A stretch of DNA of 64,000 bases from Tetrahymena thermophila SB210. Lineage: Eukaryota; Ciliophora; Oligohymenophorea; Hymenostomatida; Tetrahymenidae. The notes beneath the pieces were generated by a model. That model saw only the letters and a list, made by a program, of their open reading frames with translations, was not told the DNA's origin and searched no databases. The position numbers were made by a program, and so were the translations under genes. This document shows positions 25,861 through 40,098 of the stretch, piece by piece (the first letter of the stretch is position 1; each line of letters opens with the position of its first letter). The stretch covers positions 1-64,000 of the forward strand of contig NW_002476570.1 in the NCBI RefSeq assembly GCF_000189635.1. The letters run 5' to 3'.

Positions 25861-27732
25861 ATGGATATGCTCAATGAGATAAAGACTTAAGATTTTTGTA
25901 AAAAAGAATATTTACCAGATATTCAAAGCAGGATTAAACTCACTTAAGCAGCATCGGAAGTTAAGGTAGAGAATATTGATTGCCAGAGTAAATACTATTC
26001 TATACACCCATAATAATAATAGCAAAGGATTTAGATATATTAATCAACATTTGAACCATCAAATATACAAACATGTTGCAGCTAAAAGACTGCTTGCTTC
26101 AGACTTTTAAAGGATAGCTAAAAGATTGAAAATATTTATCAAATGAACAATTATTTTAATAGCTTAGGTGACAAGCTTCAGACCATAGAGTTTTAAAAAA
26201 GATACTAAGCTAATTTTTAGGATATTAAGAAAGTTAGGTGTCATAAAGTAAAATAAGAATTAAATTTTTAACATCTAAAATAATTGTACTTAGTAGCTAA
26301 TAAATATGATGAAAACTAGAAAGTATATGATTTTATTTTAAATTACTCTTTTTAATAATCAAAATATGGTCTGAATAAATATAATATACATGAATAAAAA
26401 TCTGAAAAAATATTTTAAGCATACAAAAATAATTAATAAGATACGATAAAAAATAAGCATTCAATTATTGAAAACTTAGAAGAGTGGGCCAATAAAACAA
26501 TCAATTTACCAAAAATCCCCTAGAAAGATCTGTGCCTATAGATATCAAAATAGTTTTTCTTATTTATGGCTTCAAGTTATAAAATGCTCAAAAAATTTGA
26601 AAATCGTAATCAAAATCTAACAAGCAAATAGCCTGCTCCTAAAAAATAGAAAAACTATAGCAAAGAGGAAGAATACTAGCTGATACAATCATTACTTGAA
26701 TCAACAGAATCTAATTTTGTAGAGGAATTCATACAATACAAAAATATAACTGAGTCTTGGAGATTAAATTGGAAAAATAACATGAATAATAAATTTGATT
26801 AACCAAACGAAGATTCAGTAAAAGAAATAGAATTCAAGTACTAATTAAGTGAAGAAGTTAAATAAAGCAGTGATACCTAAAAATTTAATAATTTTTGTGA
26901 ACAGCAATAATGTTAATAAAATTATAGTTAAACGCACATGCTCTAAGATAATAATAATAAAAGCATTAATCCTAACTAAATTAATAATTTAGAGACCAAC
27001 TAAAATTTACGTAAAAAAAAGAGTCAAATTATAATAGAAAAATAGCAAGATTGCTGTTTGGAAATTAATAGCTAAGATTAATATTCCTATAAAGAAGATA
27101 GATATGAAGCGAATTACACTAATTCTGAAGGAAATTTTTATAAAAAAAGAACTAACAATTTTTATAATATGCCTCGATACTTCATGATGCTAATGCTTGA
27201 GTTTCTTTCTGAGAAAAATTTAAAACATTTAAACATTCAAGATGGGATAAGATAAGTAATAACTAAGATTAAGCACAACATAACGAATTAGGGGAGGAAG
27301 AAAGGATCAGCAAAATCTAATTTTTATAATCACACCCATTATAACTGTTTATTTAAAATTATTGATGACAAATCGCTTTTTAAAGAGGAATAAAATGACA
27401 TAAATTCAATTTAATAGGATAAAAATGCTATCAAAAGTAAGTAAACTTAGTAAAAATAAAATGATTTTGATAAATAAATGGATGACCTAATAAAAAAAGT
27501 ATTTAGCATTAATAATACTAAAACATAATATAACATTGCTTTTATTAATATATTTAAAGTGATTATTTCATAAATCATAAAATATTAGCTGTTAATAATG
27601 CAAGAATTACCACTTGCTGAATATATTTTAGAAAACGGAGAAAGCTATGAAAAATCTAAAGTAAATTATATTGCTAGAGTGATAGCAGGAATAGATAAGC
27701 TAAATGAGGGATATGATATTTATCGCTTCTGA
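25861..27732 (+). CDS. SubD, fourth member of the unnamed family
   Basis: This is an intact single exon of 624 codons (623 aa), beginning MDMLNEIKTQDFCKKEYLPD at the first ATG after stops, so its start is the most secure of the family. Family features: a middle hydrophobic block (LQISKQFFLFMASSYKMLKK, weaker and without the G-x-Y-R), an Asn/Gln/Ser linker, then PRYFMMLMLEFLSEKNLKHL, SAKSNFYNHTHYNCLFKI (Y489, N490, H491, H493, C496) and the end IDKLNEGYDIYRF. An extra Gln/Lys/Asp-rich insertion of about 25 residues sits between the His motif and the last helices. Pairs of cysteines (QTCCSQKTAC, QQDCCLEIN) are seen only in this copy. No signal peptide or transmembrane segment. Confidence 0.8.
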
Positions 27733-29688
27733 AATAATCCCACATATTTAAAATGACCAATTAAATACTTATTTACCAAGAAATTTAATTTCAATTTACC
27801 AAAAACTAAAATTAATAATGATTAATTACAAACTTTCTTAAACTATAATATTAAGGTAACTAACTAGCTAATTGTAAAATTTAAGCTTTTTATTTTTATA
27901 ATGAACAGAATTTTTGCGTTCGGTCAAATGAATTATTCAATAACCAGGTGATCTTAATTTATTTAAATGCACACCACTTTTTTTAAATGCTTTCATCTCA
28001 GATAAATTAAAAAAATAATATCAATATAATATATCCTTGTACCTAAAAATAATTATATTTAAATTGTTATCATCAAACAAATAATAATCAATAAAATATT
28101 TTAATAAATTATCTGTATTTCATCTACTTCAAATCAAAATATTTGTTTAAATATTAATATGCACTCTTATAAAAAAACAAAATACTTCTAGTTTACTATT
28201 TTTCCATTTATGATAAATCCAAAAAAAATAACAGAAAACTAAATTTAAATTTCTTGAAAGTTGGCAAAAATCAATTTAAAAATGATAAATTTTAATCCAA
28301 TTTTTGGTTATGCAAAATTTTGTCTGGAATAAAGTCAAAATGTAAAAGTGATTTATTAAAATTTGAATGTTTCTTACTATTCTTACAATTTACATTTAAA
28401 TGAACACTAAAGTGTTTCTTACTTTTTATTTAAAGATTAAGCAACTTTTATAACTTTTTAGGTTTAATATTGATTTTGACAAATAAATTTCGAAATTTTA
28501 CTTTAATTTTTTTCACTTTATTAAAATAAAAGTCACAATTACTTCTGATCTCTTAATTAATTATATAATTTTCTTTTTAAATTTCAAAATGAGTTCGGTG
28601 ACTTGTAAATAAGATAGAACCTGCCTATAAATTCCATAGAGATGATTTTTTAAAAATAAGAATTATCTTGCTTTTAATTTTCATATTCAACAAAAATAGC
28701 TCTATGTATAAATTATTTATTTATTATTACATTCCAAATCTTAATACGTAATATATTTTTAAAAACTATAAAAACTCTAATATATTTCAAATTCTAAGTA
28801 AGTAACAAAAAACTTTAAGCATTTTGAACTATATAAATAAATCAATATTATTTATCATTTATTTTCGAGAAGTATAGCAAAAAATAAAATTAAATAGCAG
28901 AATAAATATTTAACATAATTCTATTAATGAAAGAATCTAAATAGTTAAATAAAACAAATCAGATAATAATAATAATATTAATATTAATAAAATTCATTAA
29001 AAATTAATTTCTAATTTAAAAGTGTGTAATTCATTTGAATTATTTAATTAATTAAAATATTAAATTTTGTTAATAAACTGGAAATTAATATAAAACTAAA
29101 CTTTTTGTTTTTTTAATTTCATAATAAATTGAATAAAAAATGACAAAGATTTAATTAATCAATGACTTTAGAAGCAGAATCTCATTTTATTTAATATTTT
29201 TCTCAATTACTTATTATCTTATCACAATCTTATAATTGCATATTATATTTTTATTCTTTAGTTTAAATAAAACAGTTTAAAGTCATTATAAAGTTTTTAA
29301 TAAGACTTTTTAAAATTCGAAAAATTAATAAATACATGCAAAATAAATATCTTTATTTATTTATATCTAAAATCAGATTTTAATTTCAATATTAAACATT
29401 TACTATCACACACACACACACACACACACTCCTCCCAAATATATATTCTAAAAATTAGATAAAAAAATATATTTTTATATTATTTTGCTTACCTCATCAG
29501 CAAGCTATAAATATAGCTATCAGAAAAAAATTGGATATATAAAGTATTCTCAACTTTATAGTGCTGAATAAATTGATTGATTGTTAATTTTAGATATCTA
29601 TATCAAAAACATATATATTTTTTACTAAATTTTATCAAAATTAAATATTTCTCAAAATCAATATAATTAGTACAGAACAAAAGTGTAA
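27733..29688. other. Intergenic, AT-rich
   Basis: Two kilobases between SubD and the WASP gene. No coding frame is convincing. It contains a (CA)n microsatellite near 29407-29429. Confidence 0.6.
29407..29429. repeat. (CA)n microsatellite, about 11 units
   Basis: An uninterrupted CACACA run of about 23 bases, followed by TCCTCCC. It is conspicuous in DNA with so little C. Confidence 0.9.
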
Positions 29689-31100
29689 ATGTCATAAATT
29701 TAGCAATAAAATAGTAGAGCAGTACCAGAAGAAGTTAAGAAACTTCTTCAGTAAGTTATTGGAAACAAATAAACCATCATGAGTATAGCTATTGCAAGAA
29801 TATTCACAGCTAGATCAGAGGGAGAATGGATTTACTCAAATCTTTAGGGAATACTTTGTCTTGTTTGGGACAGAGAAAAAGATAATACACCTTTTTTAAG
29901 ATTATTCGATATAGAAACATTTGATTTGCTTTTTGAAGCAGAAATGTATATAGATTTCCATTTAAGCTACGCATCTGTCAATCCTACTTTTTACATGTTT
30001 GAATATATGAATGCCTTTATTGGTTTATAATTTATTTCTGACTCGGAGGCAAGTTAATTTAGTTTAAAAGTAATGACTTAATCGCTTAAAGATGTCAAAC
30101 CAGAATAGAATATCTAACAACAGCAATAGCCTAAAGAAAAAAAGAAAGAAGAAAAAGAGGGTCTGTTTGGTTTTCGTAAAGGATTAAAAAAGATTGTCAG
30201 CAATTTATTTTAAAAAGATGGCAAACATAATTAAGATGCTGAAAACATTGAAATTTCTAAGCCTATAAGCTTTTAAAAGGTTACTTCTTTGCAATTTAAT
30301 ATTAAAACAAATTAATTTGACTTCTCTAACTTAAACGATGAGTGGAAATAAATCTTTTCACGTGCAGGTATTCAGTAGTCAGACCTTTCAAACGAAGAAT
30401 TGGCTCCTATAATTTTTGAATCAGTTATTCGCTTTTAATCTCACTATGAAAACTAAATAGAAAACAAGCAAAAGGAATCTTAATAATAACAATAATAACC
30501 AAATCAATAAAGCAACAATAATACTTAGTCAACAAAATAATAAAACTAAACTATAAATGAAGCTTCATAAAGCATTCCAGTAGCACCATAAATTAATATG
30601 AATATACCACCTCCACCACCTATGAATTTAAATATTCCACCTCCACCTCCAATTAATATACCATCAGCTCCTGTCTTAGATTTTAATTCCTCTATAAAGA
30701 ACAATAATATCCCAGCTGCTCCTGTTATTCCAAATATAAATGATGATAAAAATCGTATAAGCATTTCGACACAAAATGTAAATCTTTTAATATTGATTAA
30801 TATTTAACTTTAAATTAAATTTATTTAAAATATAAATAGAAAAACTTTGATTCTTCTCAAGTAATGAACAAATCATCGCTTTTAGACTAAATTAAAACTG
30901 GTAACTTTTAACTAAAACATGTAGAGGTAAACAAAAAAGATAATAAAGCTAATCTCGATATATCTTAAATGGATGATTAAGCATAAGAAAATCTTACACT
31001 ATATTTATCAAAATGTATTGCTGAGAGAAGAAAATAAATTAGAAAGCACAAATATTCTTCATCTGAAGAAAGTAACGATAGTGATGATGATGACGATTGA
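29689..31100 (+). CDS. WASP-family protein (WH1, GBD/CRIB, Pro-rich, WH2, acidic tail)
   Basis: This is an actin nucleation-promoting factor of the WASP/N-WASP type that would activate Arp2/3 downstream of a Rho-family GTPase. Two exons (29689-30777, 30840-31100) give exactly 450 codons. Domain order: WH1 at about 35-130 (GEWIYSNLQGILCLVWDRE, TPFLRLFDIETFDLLFEAEM, FISDSEASQFSL); a basic stretch at about 148-166 (KEKKKEEK, FRKGLKK); GBD/CRIB at about 189-255 (ISKPISFQKV, FDFSNLNDEWKQIFSRAGI); Gln/Asn-rich linker; two PPPPP runs at about 307 and 318; WH2 at 375-391 (SSLLDQIKTGNFQLKHV); central helix (LYLSKCIAERRKQIRKHK); and an acidic end SSSEESNDSDDDDD. The Trp usually found in the acidic Arp2/3-binding tip is absent. 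Confidence 0.9.
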
Positions 31101-31667
31101 TCAATAATAATTATTTTTATTAAATAAACATCAAAATTTTGAAGAAAAAAAAAAAACCAGAATAAATAAAAAAATAAATAATAATAGTATTAATTAATTA
31201 TGAAATATATTATATAAAAAATTTAACAAAATCGTATCATATATGTGCAATAAAAATATTATCTTTTCATTTTTTATCATAATTAATATTAAATATATAT
31301 TTATTATTCAATTAATTATTCTTTTATTTTGAAAAAAAGATAAAAATATATTTGCTTTTTAATAAATAAAAAATAAAAGAATGAAATAATTTTTTGAGAA
31401 GTATTTTTGCTTTGATTTAATGAATAAATTTACTTTAAAAAAATAGTATGGAAAGCTTGAAAGAAATTTGGCTAGAATAATACCAAAAGGAGTTATAAAA
31501 CAAGAAAATATAATAATACAGTATATTCTAATTTATATTTTTTATAGTTGTTTAGTGTATTTTAATTTTTATTTTTTAATGGCTGGCACACAGGCATTAA
31601 ATAAGTGCTTATAGCTAAACTGAACTTAGCTGTAAACCTTTATTTTATATCTATATAACTAATTCCA
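31101..31667. other. Intergenic between convergent WASP and CFAP20 genes
   Basis: Both flanking genes end here, so the stretch holds two 3' regions. No other gene is seen. Confidence 0.6.
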
Positions 31668-33197
31668 TCATACGTTTGTCTTATTTTGACCCTGGTTGTT
31701 TGTTATAAAAAAATTAATTTTTTAATTATGGAAAAACAAGTATTTTTATTTAATTAAATATTAAATTTTTTTGTGTTAAATCTTATATAAATATTTCAAA
31801 TTTTACTTGGATAGGAAGGAAAAGCTTGAACTCGGGAGGTAATTCTTCTTCGGAGTACAATCTATCTGAGAAATAAATTCTTCTAATTCTACAGTTTGCA
31901 TGAATTTGTACTCTTAATGTTTCAATATAATTTGTTGCATAAGCTCTTCTTGTGAAATCAGATAAGTTGAATTAAATTTAGTTCCATCCTTCATCTAATC
32001 TCATAGGCCTATTTATTTGTTTAATAGTTTTATTTAGTTTAACAAATCATTGAATATTTATTTTAATATATTAAATTATCATGATCCATTTATTTTGTTA
32101 ACTTTTTTTTAGATCAATTTTTGTAAAAAAAGAAGTTTAAATTAGCGTTTAATGGATTTTATTTTAAACTAACTACAATTCAGATAAATCAACTAGGTAT
32201 TATGTCAATCAAAACATTAAACACTATACGAAGTATGGCATTTTAGTGAAAATTTTTTAAGATCTTTAATAACTAATTACATTGTGCAAATAAATGGTTT
32301 AACTCTTGTAGTAGATTAATAATTTGATGCTCTGAATCTTCTTCTTACATTCTTATCGTCCAAGACTTGTACTTCAAATGTGTAATATTTCTTCAGCTAT
32401 TTATTTTATACAATAGAATGGTTTGATTTAGATGAACATGTTTATATTGTTTGTTGTTATAATGCGCAACCATAAGTTTATTTTCAAAATTTTTGAAATA
32501 AATAAATATAACTCCTTTTTTTACTTTGCATAAAACATACTGAAATTAAAGAAAAAAAAGAAACAAAGTAATTTAGAGAAAGAATCCATTCAATTATTCG
32601 TTGAATTATAAAGAAGAAATCCTAATAAAATAAAGATTAATTTATTACATTTTTAATAATCATAACTAAGAAGGGGAGCTTGATACCTAATGTTTCCTTA
32701 GGATCAGCAGGAGCTGTTATGTAATTAGTAGATACATTGGTACCCATAATTTCTAAAACACTTGAGAGAATATCTTAATCAGTGATTCTCTTGATGTGAC
32801 CATTTCTAACTGTTTATGATAAATAAATAATTTGAAAAACTGCTTCACCAACAGCTGTCCTGCTTAGGAGGACGGCTATTTATAATATAATAAGTAAGTG
32901 AGTAATTACTGCTCTTATCCCAAATTTATAATGGCTTTGATCTATTTTAATATAAATAAAGTTAGTTTTATTGTTTATTGTTTGCAGATGAGTTAGCATT
33001 CCCATTTACTTTTATGATTTATTTTGTTAGGGAGGTTAAAAAGAGAGTCAAATAAAATGAAAGTTAAACAGACTCTAATTGCAACCGTAAATGCTCGTAA
33101 AACAAACTGTTTCTCATCTTGCTTATTTTTAAAAATTAAAGTACCCTATTGAATATAAGATAGAAAGGAAACCAGACTAGAAGGTGTTTTTAAACAT
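31668..33197 (-). CDS. CFAP20: Cilia- and flagella-associated protein 20 (CFAP20/BUG22)
   Basis: CFAP20 is a highly conserved inner-junction protein of axonemal doublets and affects ciliary beat and tubulin modification. Exons on the minus strand: 33197-33145, 32941-32910, 32809-32649, 32396-32281 and 32008-31807; phases close exactly at 188 codons. The sequence is nearly family consensus: [120 protein letters not shown]. The last exon is inferred: after CAA at 31807 a GT begins an intron, and a tiny exon 31679-31668 would add Thr-Asn-Val and TGA, giving 191 aa (human 193). Without that splice the frame would run on for more than 150 implausible codons. Confidence 0.93.
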
Positions 33198-34104
33198 TTC
33201 TCTTACTTGTTTTTACCTTTACTTTTTACTTGATATTATTTATTGAATTTATTTACTTTTGTAATTATTTATATTTTTGATAAAATGATATATTTATTTA
33301 TTTGATTTATTTTTTTATTTGAAAAACATATGCAAGCAAACAGATTATATGAATGCATATATATATATCAATCAATTAATAAAATGGCATGAAATGAGAG
33401 AAAATTTATTAATAAAATAAAGGCAATACTAAATTTAAGAAAATTGAACAGAATAAAACATCTTTCTCCATTCATACATATATTCTTTCTTGCATGCTTT
33501 TTGTAAATTAGCTTTATATTCATTATAATACAAAAAAAGATTGTTTTATTTTTCTTTATAAATAAACTAGTTGAAACTACCATCGAAGATATTAAATAAT
33601 CTTATCTTCTTTAAATGATTGAACATATCATTTATAAAAAGTAACCAATATCTAGTAATTCATATAATTTGCAATTTACAACAACATATAATGATTATTT
33701 ATTTTATGCAATTAGATAAATTTATTACTTTTTATTCATTTAAAACATTTTTTAAACTCATAAATTATTAAAAATATGATTAAAATTGAAATAAAGAGCA
33801 AACATTTGAGTTATAATTTTAATATATTTTTTAGTTTTATTATAGAATTAAATGTTTTTTATGATACAATTTTAGCATCTTAAGATAAAAATGAATGATT
33901 ATATTTTTATATTATGATAATATTTTGTAAAGATACAATAAAAAATAATAATATTGAGCATCTAAATTTAGATAAATCAAATTTTACAAGTAGGATTATT
34001 AATTAACTAACTAATTAATTAATAAATCAATCAGACTATTAAATTATATTTATTAATTAATTAATTAAAAAATAAGTATTCAATATATCCAAAATAATTA
34101 TAAA
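33198..34104. other. Divergent intergenic region, CFAP20 / NOPCHAP1-like
   Basis: About 900 bases between two outward-reading genes, so both promoters should be here. A 71-codon frame on the minus strand at 33368-33583 is hydrophobic and unsupported. Short ATATAT and TTAATTAA runs only. Confidence 0.6.
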
Positions 34105-35009
34105 ATGTCATAGAAAAAAGTTCTTATTTAAGAAATATTTAGCTAAAATTTATAGAACAGTTAAGATGAAGGATAAATTATAGAAGAGGAGTAGAAACCT
34201 TAGCATATGAGCAAGCAAATATTATCAACTACCATTTAAACAGAAAATAGCAAGAATGCAAAAAAAGATCTATTGAGATTGGAAAAAAATTATTTTGATA
34301 ATATTTATAATGAAGAAAAGCATCAAAATGAAAAATAATTTGCCATTTAAAAAATGCTTAATCAAAATCCTCAGGGTTAGTCTAAACCAGATTTTAAATC
34401 GTTCCCAAAATCATCAAGTAATTTTGTAATTCTGTCCTATTTTGCTAATTATTATTATAAATAGTTAAAGATAGATTAGCTTAGTTCATGCCAAGCTTCA
34501 AAAAAGATACAGATGATCTTCTTGTAAATGTAGAAAGATAGGAAAAAATGAGAATAGATGACAGGAATTAATATGAAATAGAGTAGGAAGATTAAGAAAA
34601 TGCTTCAAGCAACAGTGATAATGATAGTGAAGAAGAATATGAATAATAGCAGGAAATGGATCACTATAAACATTAGTAGCAATTAATTGAACTTAAAAAG
34701 AAAAATAAAGAATAGTTAAAAGGAAAAAAAAATAAATTAAAAAATGAAGAATAAGATCAAAATCCCAAAATGATTCAATTGGTAAAATTGTTTTTTATTC
34801 AAGCTCTTAAACTTATAAAAAATTTAAAATAGGACTTACTTCTTGGTATTTTAGAATAAAAAAATGTAGATGGTGATAAAGAATAGAACAATGAAAATAT
34901 TAGCAATAGTGATAATAATGATTAGATGAATATAGAATAAGATTCTAATGATGATATGCAATAAAATAATATTAACATATAAAAACCAAAAATTTAAGAA
35001 ATAAATTGA
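34105..35009 (+). CDS. Acidic coiled-coil protein, possibly NOPCHAP1-like
   Basis: Exons 34105-34417 and 34465-35009 give exactly 286 codons. The N-terminal 100 residues are Gln/Glu-rich, ending PDFKSFPKSSS. Next comes a short segment IKDRLAQFMPSFKKDTDDLL resembling the S-x-(V/I)-x-x-R-(L/V)-x-x-F-(L/M)-P core of NOPCHAP1 (C12orf45), a chaperone that loads NOP58 onto R2TP during box C/D snoRNP assembly. An acidic Ser/Asp/Glu stretch, a Lys/Glu helix and a Gln/Asn/Asp-rich tail follow. The match is one motif only, so the name is tentative; the alternative is an unrelated nuclear acidic protein. Tetrahymena genes of this type often carry such low-complexity tails. Confidence 0.7.
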
Positions 35010-35405
35010 AAATCTTATTTTTGCTAAAATTTTGTGTAAATTTATATTTCAAATTTTAATATTTTATTAAAAGCTTAAAAACTCACTTTTATAAATTAAT
35101 AAACAAATAAATGTCATTATGTTTACTATTTTTAGGAATTTTAATAAATCATTGGTAAGCAAGCAACTTTGAATAATTTAAGGAACTTTTGAATGGCAAA
35201 TCAATTTTGAATTGGATTTCATGTTTTAATTTTCTCTTACGTCATAATTAAATCTCATCTTAAAACTTAATGCTTCATTTTTTGGAGATCAATTTACAAA
35301 TTTTGTTTACACTTTCTTAAAATTATATGTCCTTGAAGCAAGTATTTCAATAAAAATATAAATATAAATTAGTAAAAAACAATAAATATTGTAATAAAAT
35401 TTAAA
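35010..35405. other. Intergenic
   Basis: A 396-base AT-rich spacer between two co-directional genes; nothing recognisable. Confidence 0.6.
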
Positions 35406-36569
35406 ATGAAAGGAAACAAATACTTTATTTATGATAAAGACTAAAGAAATCAAGAAATAATTCAAACTTAGTCAAAAATAATTAACTAACTCTGTGATAA
35501 GAACAAATAAACTTTTGATAAGTATGTAAGTTAGCAGCTCTTTTAAATTGAAAACAATCTTAAAAATCAAGAAAAATAAGAAGTGGTTTAAATGAATTTT
35601 GATGATGGTAGATATGTTTTTTACAGAGATAACTATAAAAATCATAAGCATTTTGAATTTTAAAACAAGTGTATTATCCTTATTTAAGGTATCCCTGGTG
35701 GTGTATATTATTATTCGAGATTAGAGAAGGGAATAGGGAATAATTTTTGCAGGGTAATCAATTTTTATGTACCTGGACTTGATAAGAAGGATGAGCGAAG
35801 AGGAAATTATAGAGGAACATTAGATGGTTTAATATAACTAATTAATGATTTTATGGAGAATTTAAAGATTGAAAAGGCTATATTCGTTATGCATTCAGTG
35901 GGTGGATTAATAGGAAAATCTTTTGCTGCTTAAAAGCCTTAAAGGGTTGAGGCTCTAGTGTAAATAGCTACAGTGCCTATAACTAAATGGAATGGAATCA
36001 GATTATGTGAGTAAATAGAATAAAAATTCTATTCATTAAATGACTCTATTACCTCAGAAGTATTTTTCAGCAATCAATTCAGAGAATAATTTAAAGTCGT
36101 TCATGATCAAAGCAAGTAAGTTTTAGATAATTTATCAAAATAAGAGAAGGAATTACTTGGTCCTATTCTATAATTTAATTTTCTCGACACCTTAAATTTT
36201 TTGAAGCTCAGATTAAGTTATCCTGGTAGAATCTTTGAAGTACTTCATAGAATGAGATAAGTAGATAAAAAAATTCCAAGAATGTTCGTTTATTCTTCTT
36301 AAGATTAATTAATGCAGTAAAGTCTATAGGAAGAAGAAATATTTTTGTTTGTAGTTGGTCAAGATGCTGTAAAAAGAAGAATAACCAAAAAAATTGATAA
36401 TTAAATGAATCTAGATGAACAAAACTTCAGTGCAAACTATATCTTTCGGTATGACGATGCAACTCATATTGTTTAGCATGAGAAAGGAACCGAGATAGGA
36501 ATTCTCATCAAGCATTTTGTATCTTAACTACAGTTAACTGAAATTATAATTGAAAAATCTAAATTATGA
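35406..36569 (+). CDS. Alpha/beta-hydrolase fold protein
   Basis: This is an uninterrupted exon of 388 codons. After about 85 Gln/Lys-rich residues comes a classic alpha/beta hydrolase core: strand and oxyanion loop IILIQGIPGGVYYYSRLEKG (Pro97), helix NYRGTLDGLIQLINDFMENL, nucleophile elbow IEKAIFVMHSVGGLIGKSFA with Ser164 in H-S-x-G, an acid candidate in RMFVYSSQDQLMQ, and histidine DDATHIVQHEKGTEIG (His354). The Ser-Asp-His order matches lipase/esterase/epoxide-hydrolase-like enzymes. The substrate cannot be told. The nucleophile motif is M-H-S-V-G where G-x-S-x-G is common, a variation seen in many family members. There is no signal peptide, so it is probably cytosolic. Confidence 0.8.
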
Positions 36570-37653
<1,084 letters not shown>

Positions 37654-38781
37654 AAATAAAAAAGAATATGAATGAGCAGCAAAAGTATGAAGGTGATTAT
37701 AATTAAGCTATATGTTATTTATTTATTTATTTATTATACTTATATAATTAAATGAATTGTATAATAAAACGCCATCTTTTTTTAGAAATATAATTTCTAG
37801 ACAATGCAGTAATAAAATTTTGTTATGAAATTAATGAAAAAAAAGAATTTAAGATAGAATGAATGAATGAATGAATCTTGCAAAATTAATTTAAAAAAGG
37901 TAATTAATTAATTAAAATAAAAAAGATAAAAGTTGTTCATTCTTTGCACAAACATATAAACAAGTTCATCTATCCTTTGTTCTTGATACCTTCATTTATT
38001 CATTCATTAATACATCATACATTCCTTTCTTTCTTTCTATCTATCTATCAATCTAACTATCTCAAAATGTTTGGTCTTTATATTTATATCCTCCTGAAAT
38101 CACTTTCTAATGTAATTCTATTTCTACATATTCATTCATTTATTTTAAATATTTTAATTTTCTCAAATTATTTTTCTTAGCTATTCATAAGGTAAATTAT
38201 TTTAGCTTAAACAAACTATCACTGCTTTATTGATTTTTAATTTGAATTTTATGCAAAATTATTTTGAAGTAACCAATGCCTCAAGCAGCTCCTAGCATTT
38301 GAAAATCAAAATTTATATATTAATTAGCTAATTTCGTAGATATTAATCTATCTAAAGATTTATAAAAATAAATGTTAGTCTTTTTCAAATATTTAATTAA
38401 AGTTAAATTAATATTTTTATTCATTAAATAGTTTATTAATAAATAAGATCAAAATTATTGAAACTTTTTAATTTAATTTATAAAATTTACATTGATAAAA
38501 GTTATGTTTAAAGTGTTTTTAATTAAATTCAAATTTAATATCGATTTCAAAGAATAACTAAAATATTTTCATCTTTCTTTTATGAATTGAATACTTATGT
38601 AAGATTAAAAATTTATTTTTTGATACTGATTAATTGACAATTGAATGTATCTCACAAGTAAAAAATGTATTTGCAAAACGAAATACTAAAATAAATCTTT
38701 AGTAACTTTATAGAATAAAAAAAGAAAAATCAAAGAATTATTTGAAAAAATAGGTCAAATTATTAAAAAAAATCACTTTTA
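37654..38781. other. Intergenic with simple repeats
   Basis: 1.1 kb without a gene. It has a (GAAT)n run at about 37857-37876 and several CATTCATT/CTTTCTTT/TCTATCTA simple tracts at 37990-38060. The open frame at 37944-38180 is made of these simple repeats. Confidence 0.6.

Positions 38782-40098
<1,317 letters not shown>

Noticed and set aside
30546-30764. Minus-strand Gly-rich open frame
   Set aside because: It is the antisense shadow of the proline-rich region of the WASP gene; its Gly runs are complements of CCA/CCT proline codons.
33368-33583. 71-codon minus-strand frame between CFAP20 and the NOPCHAP1-like gene
   Set aside because: Hydrophobic, AT-driven, and placed where both promoters should be.
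37944-38180. 78-codon frame after the U1-C gene
   Set aside because: Built from CATTCATT, CTTTCTTT and TCTATCTA simple repeats; no protein-like pattern.
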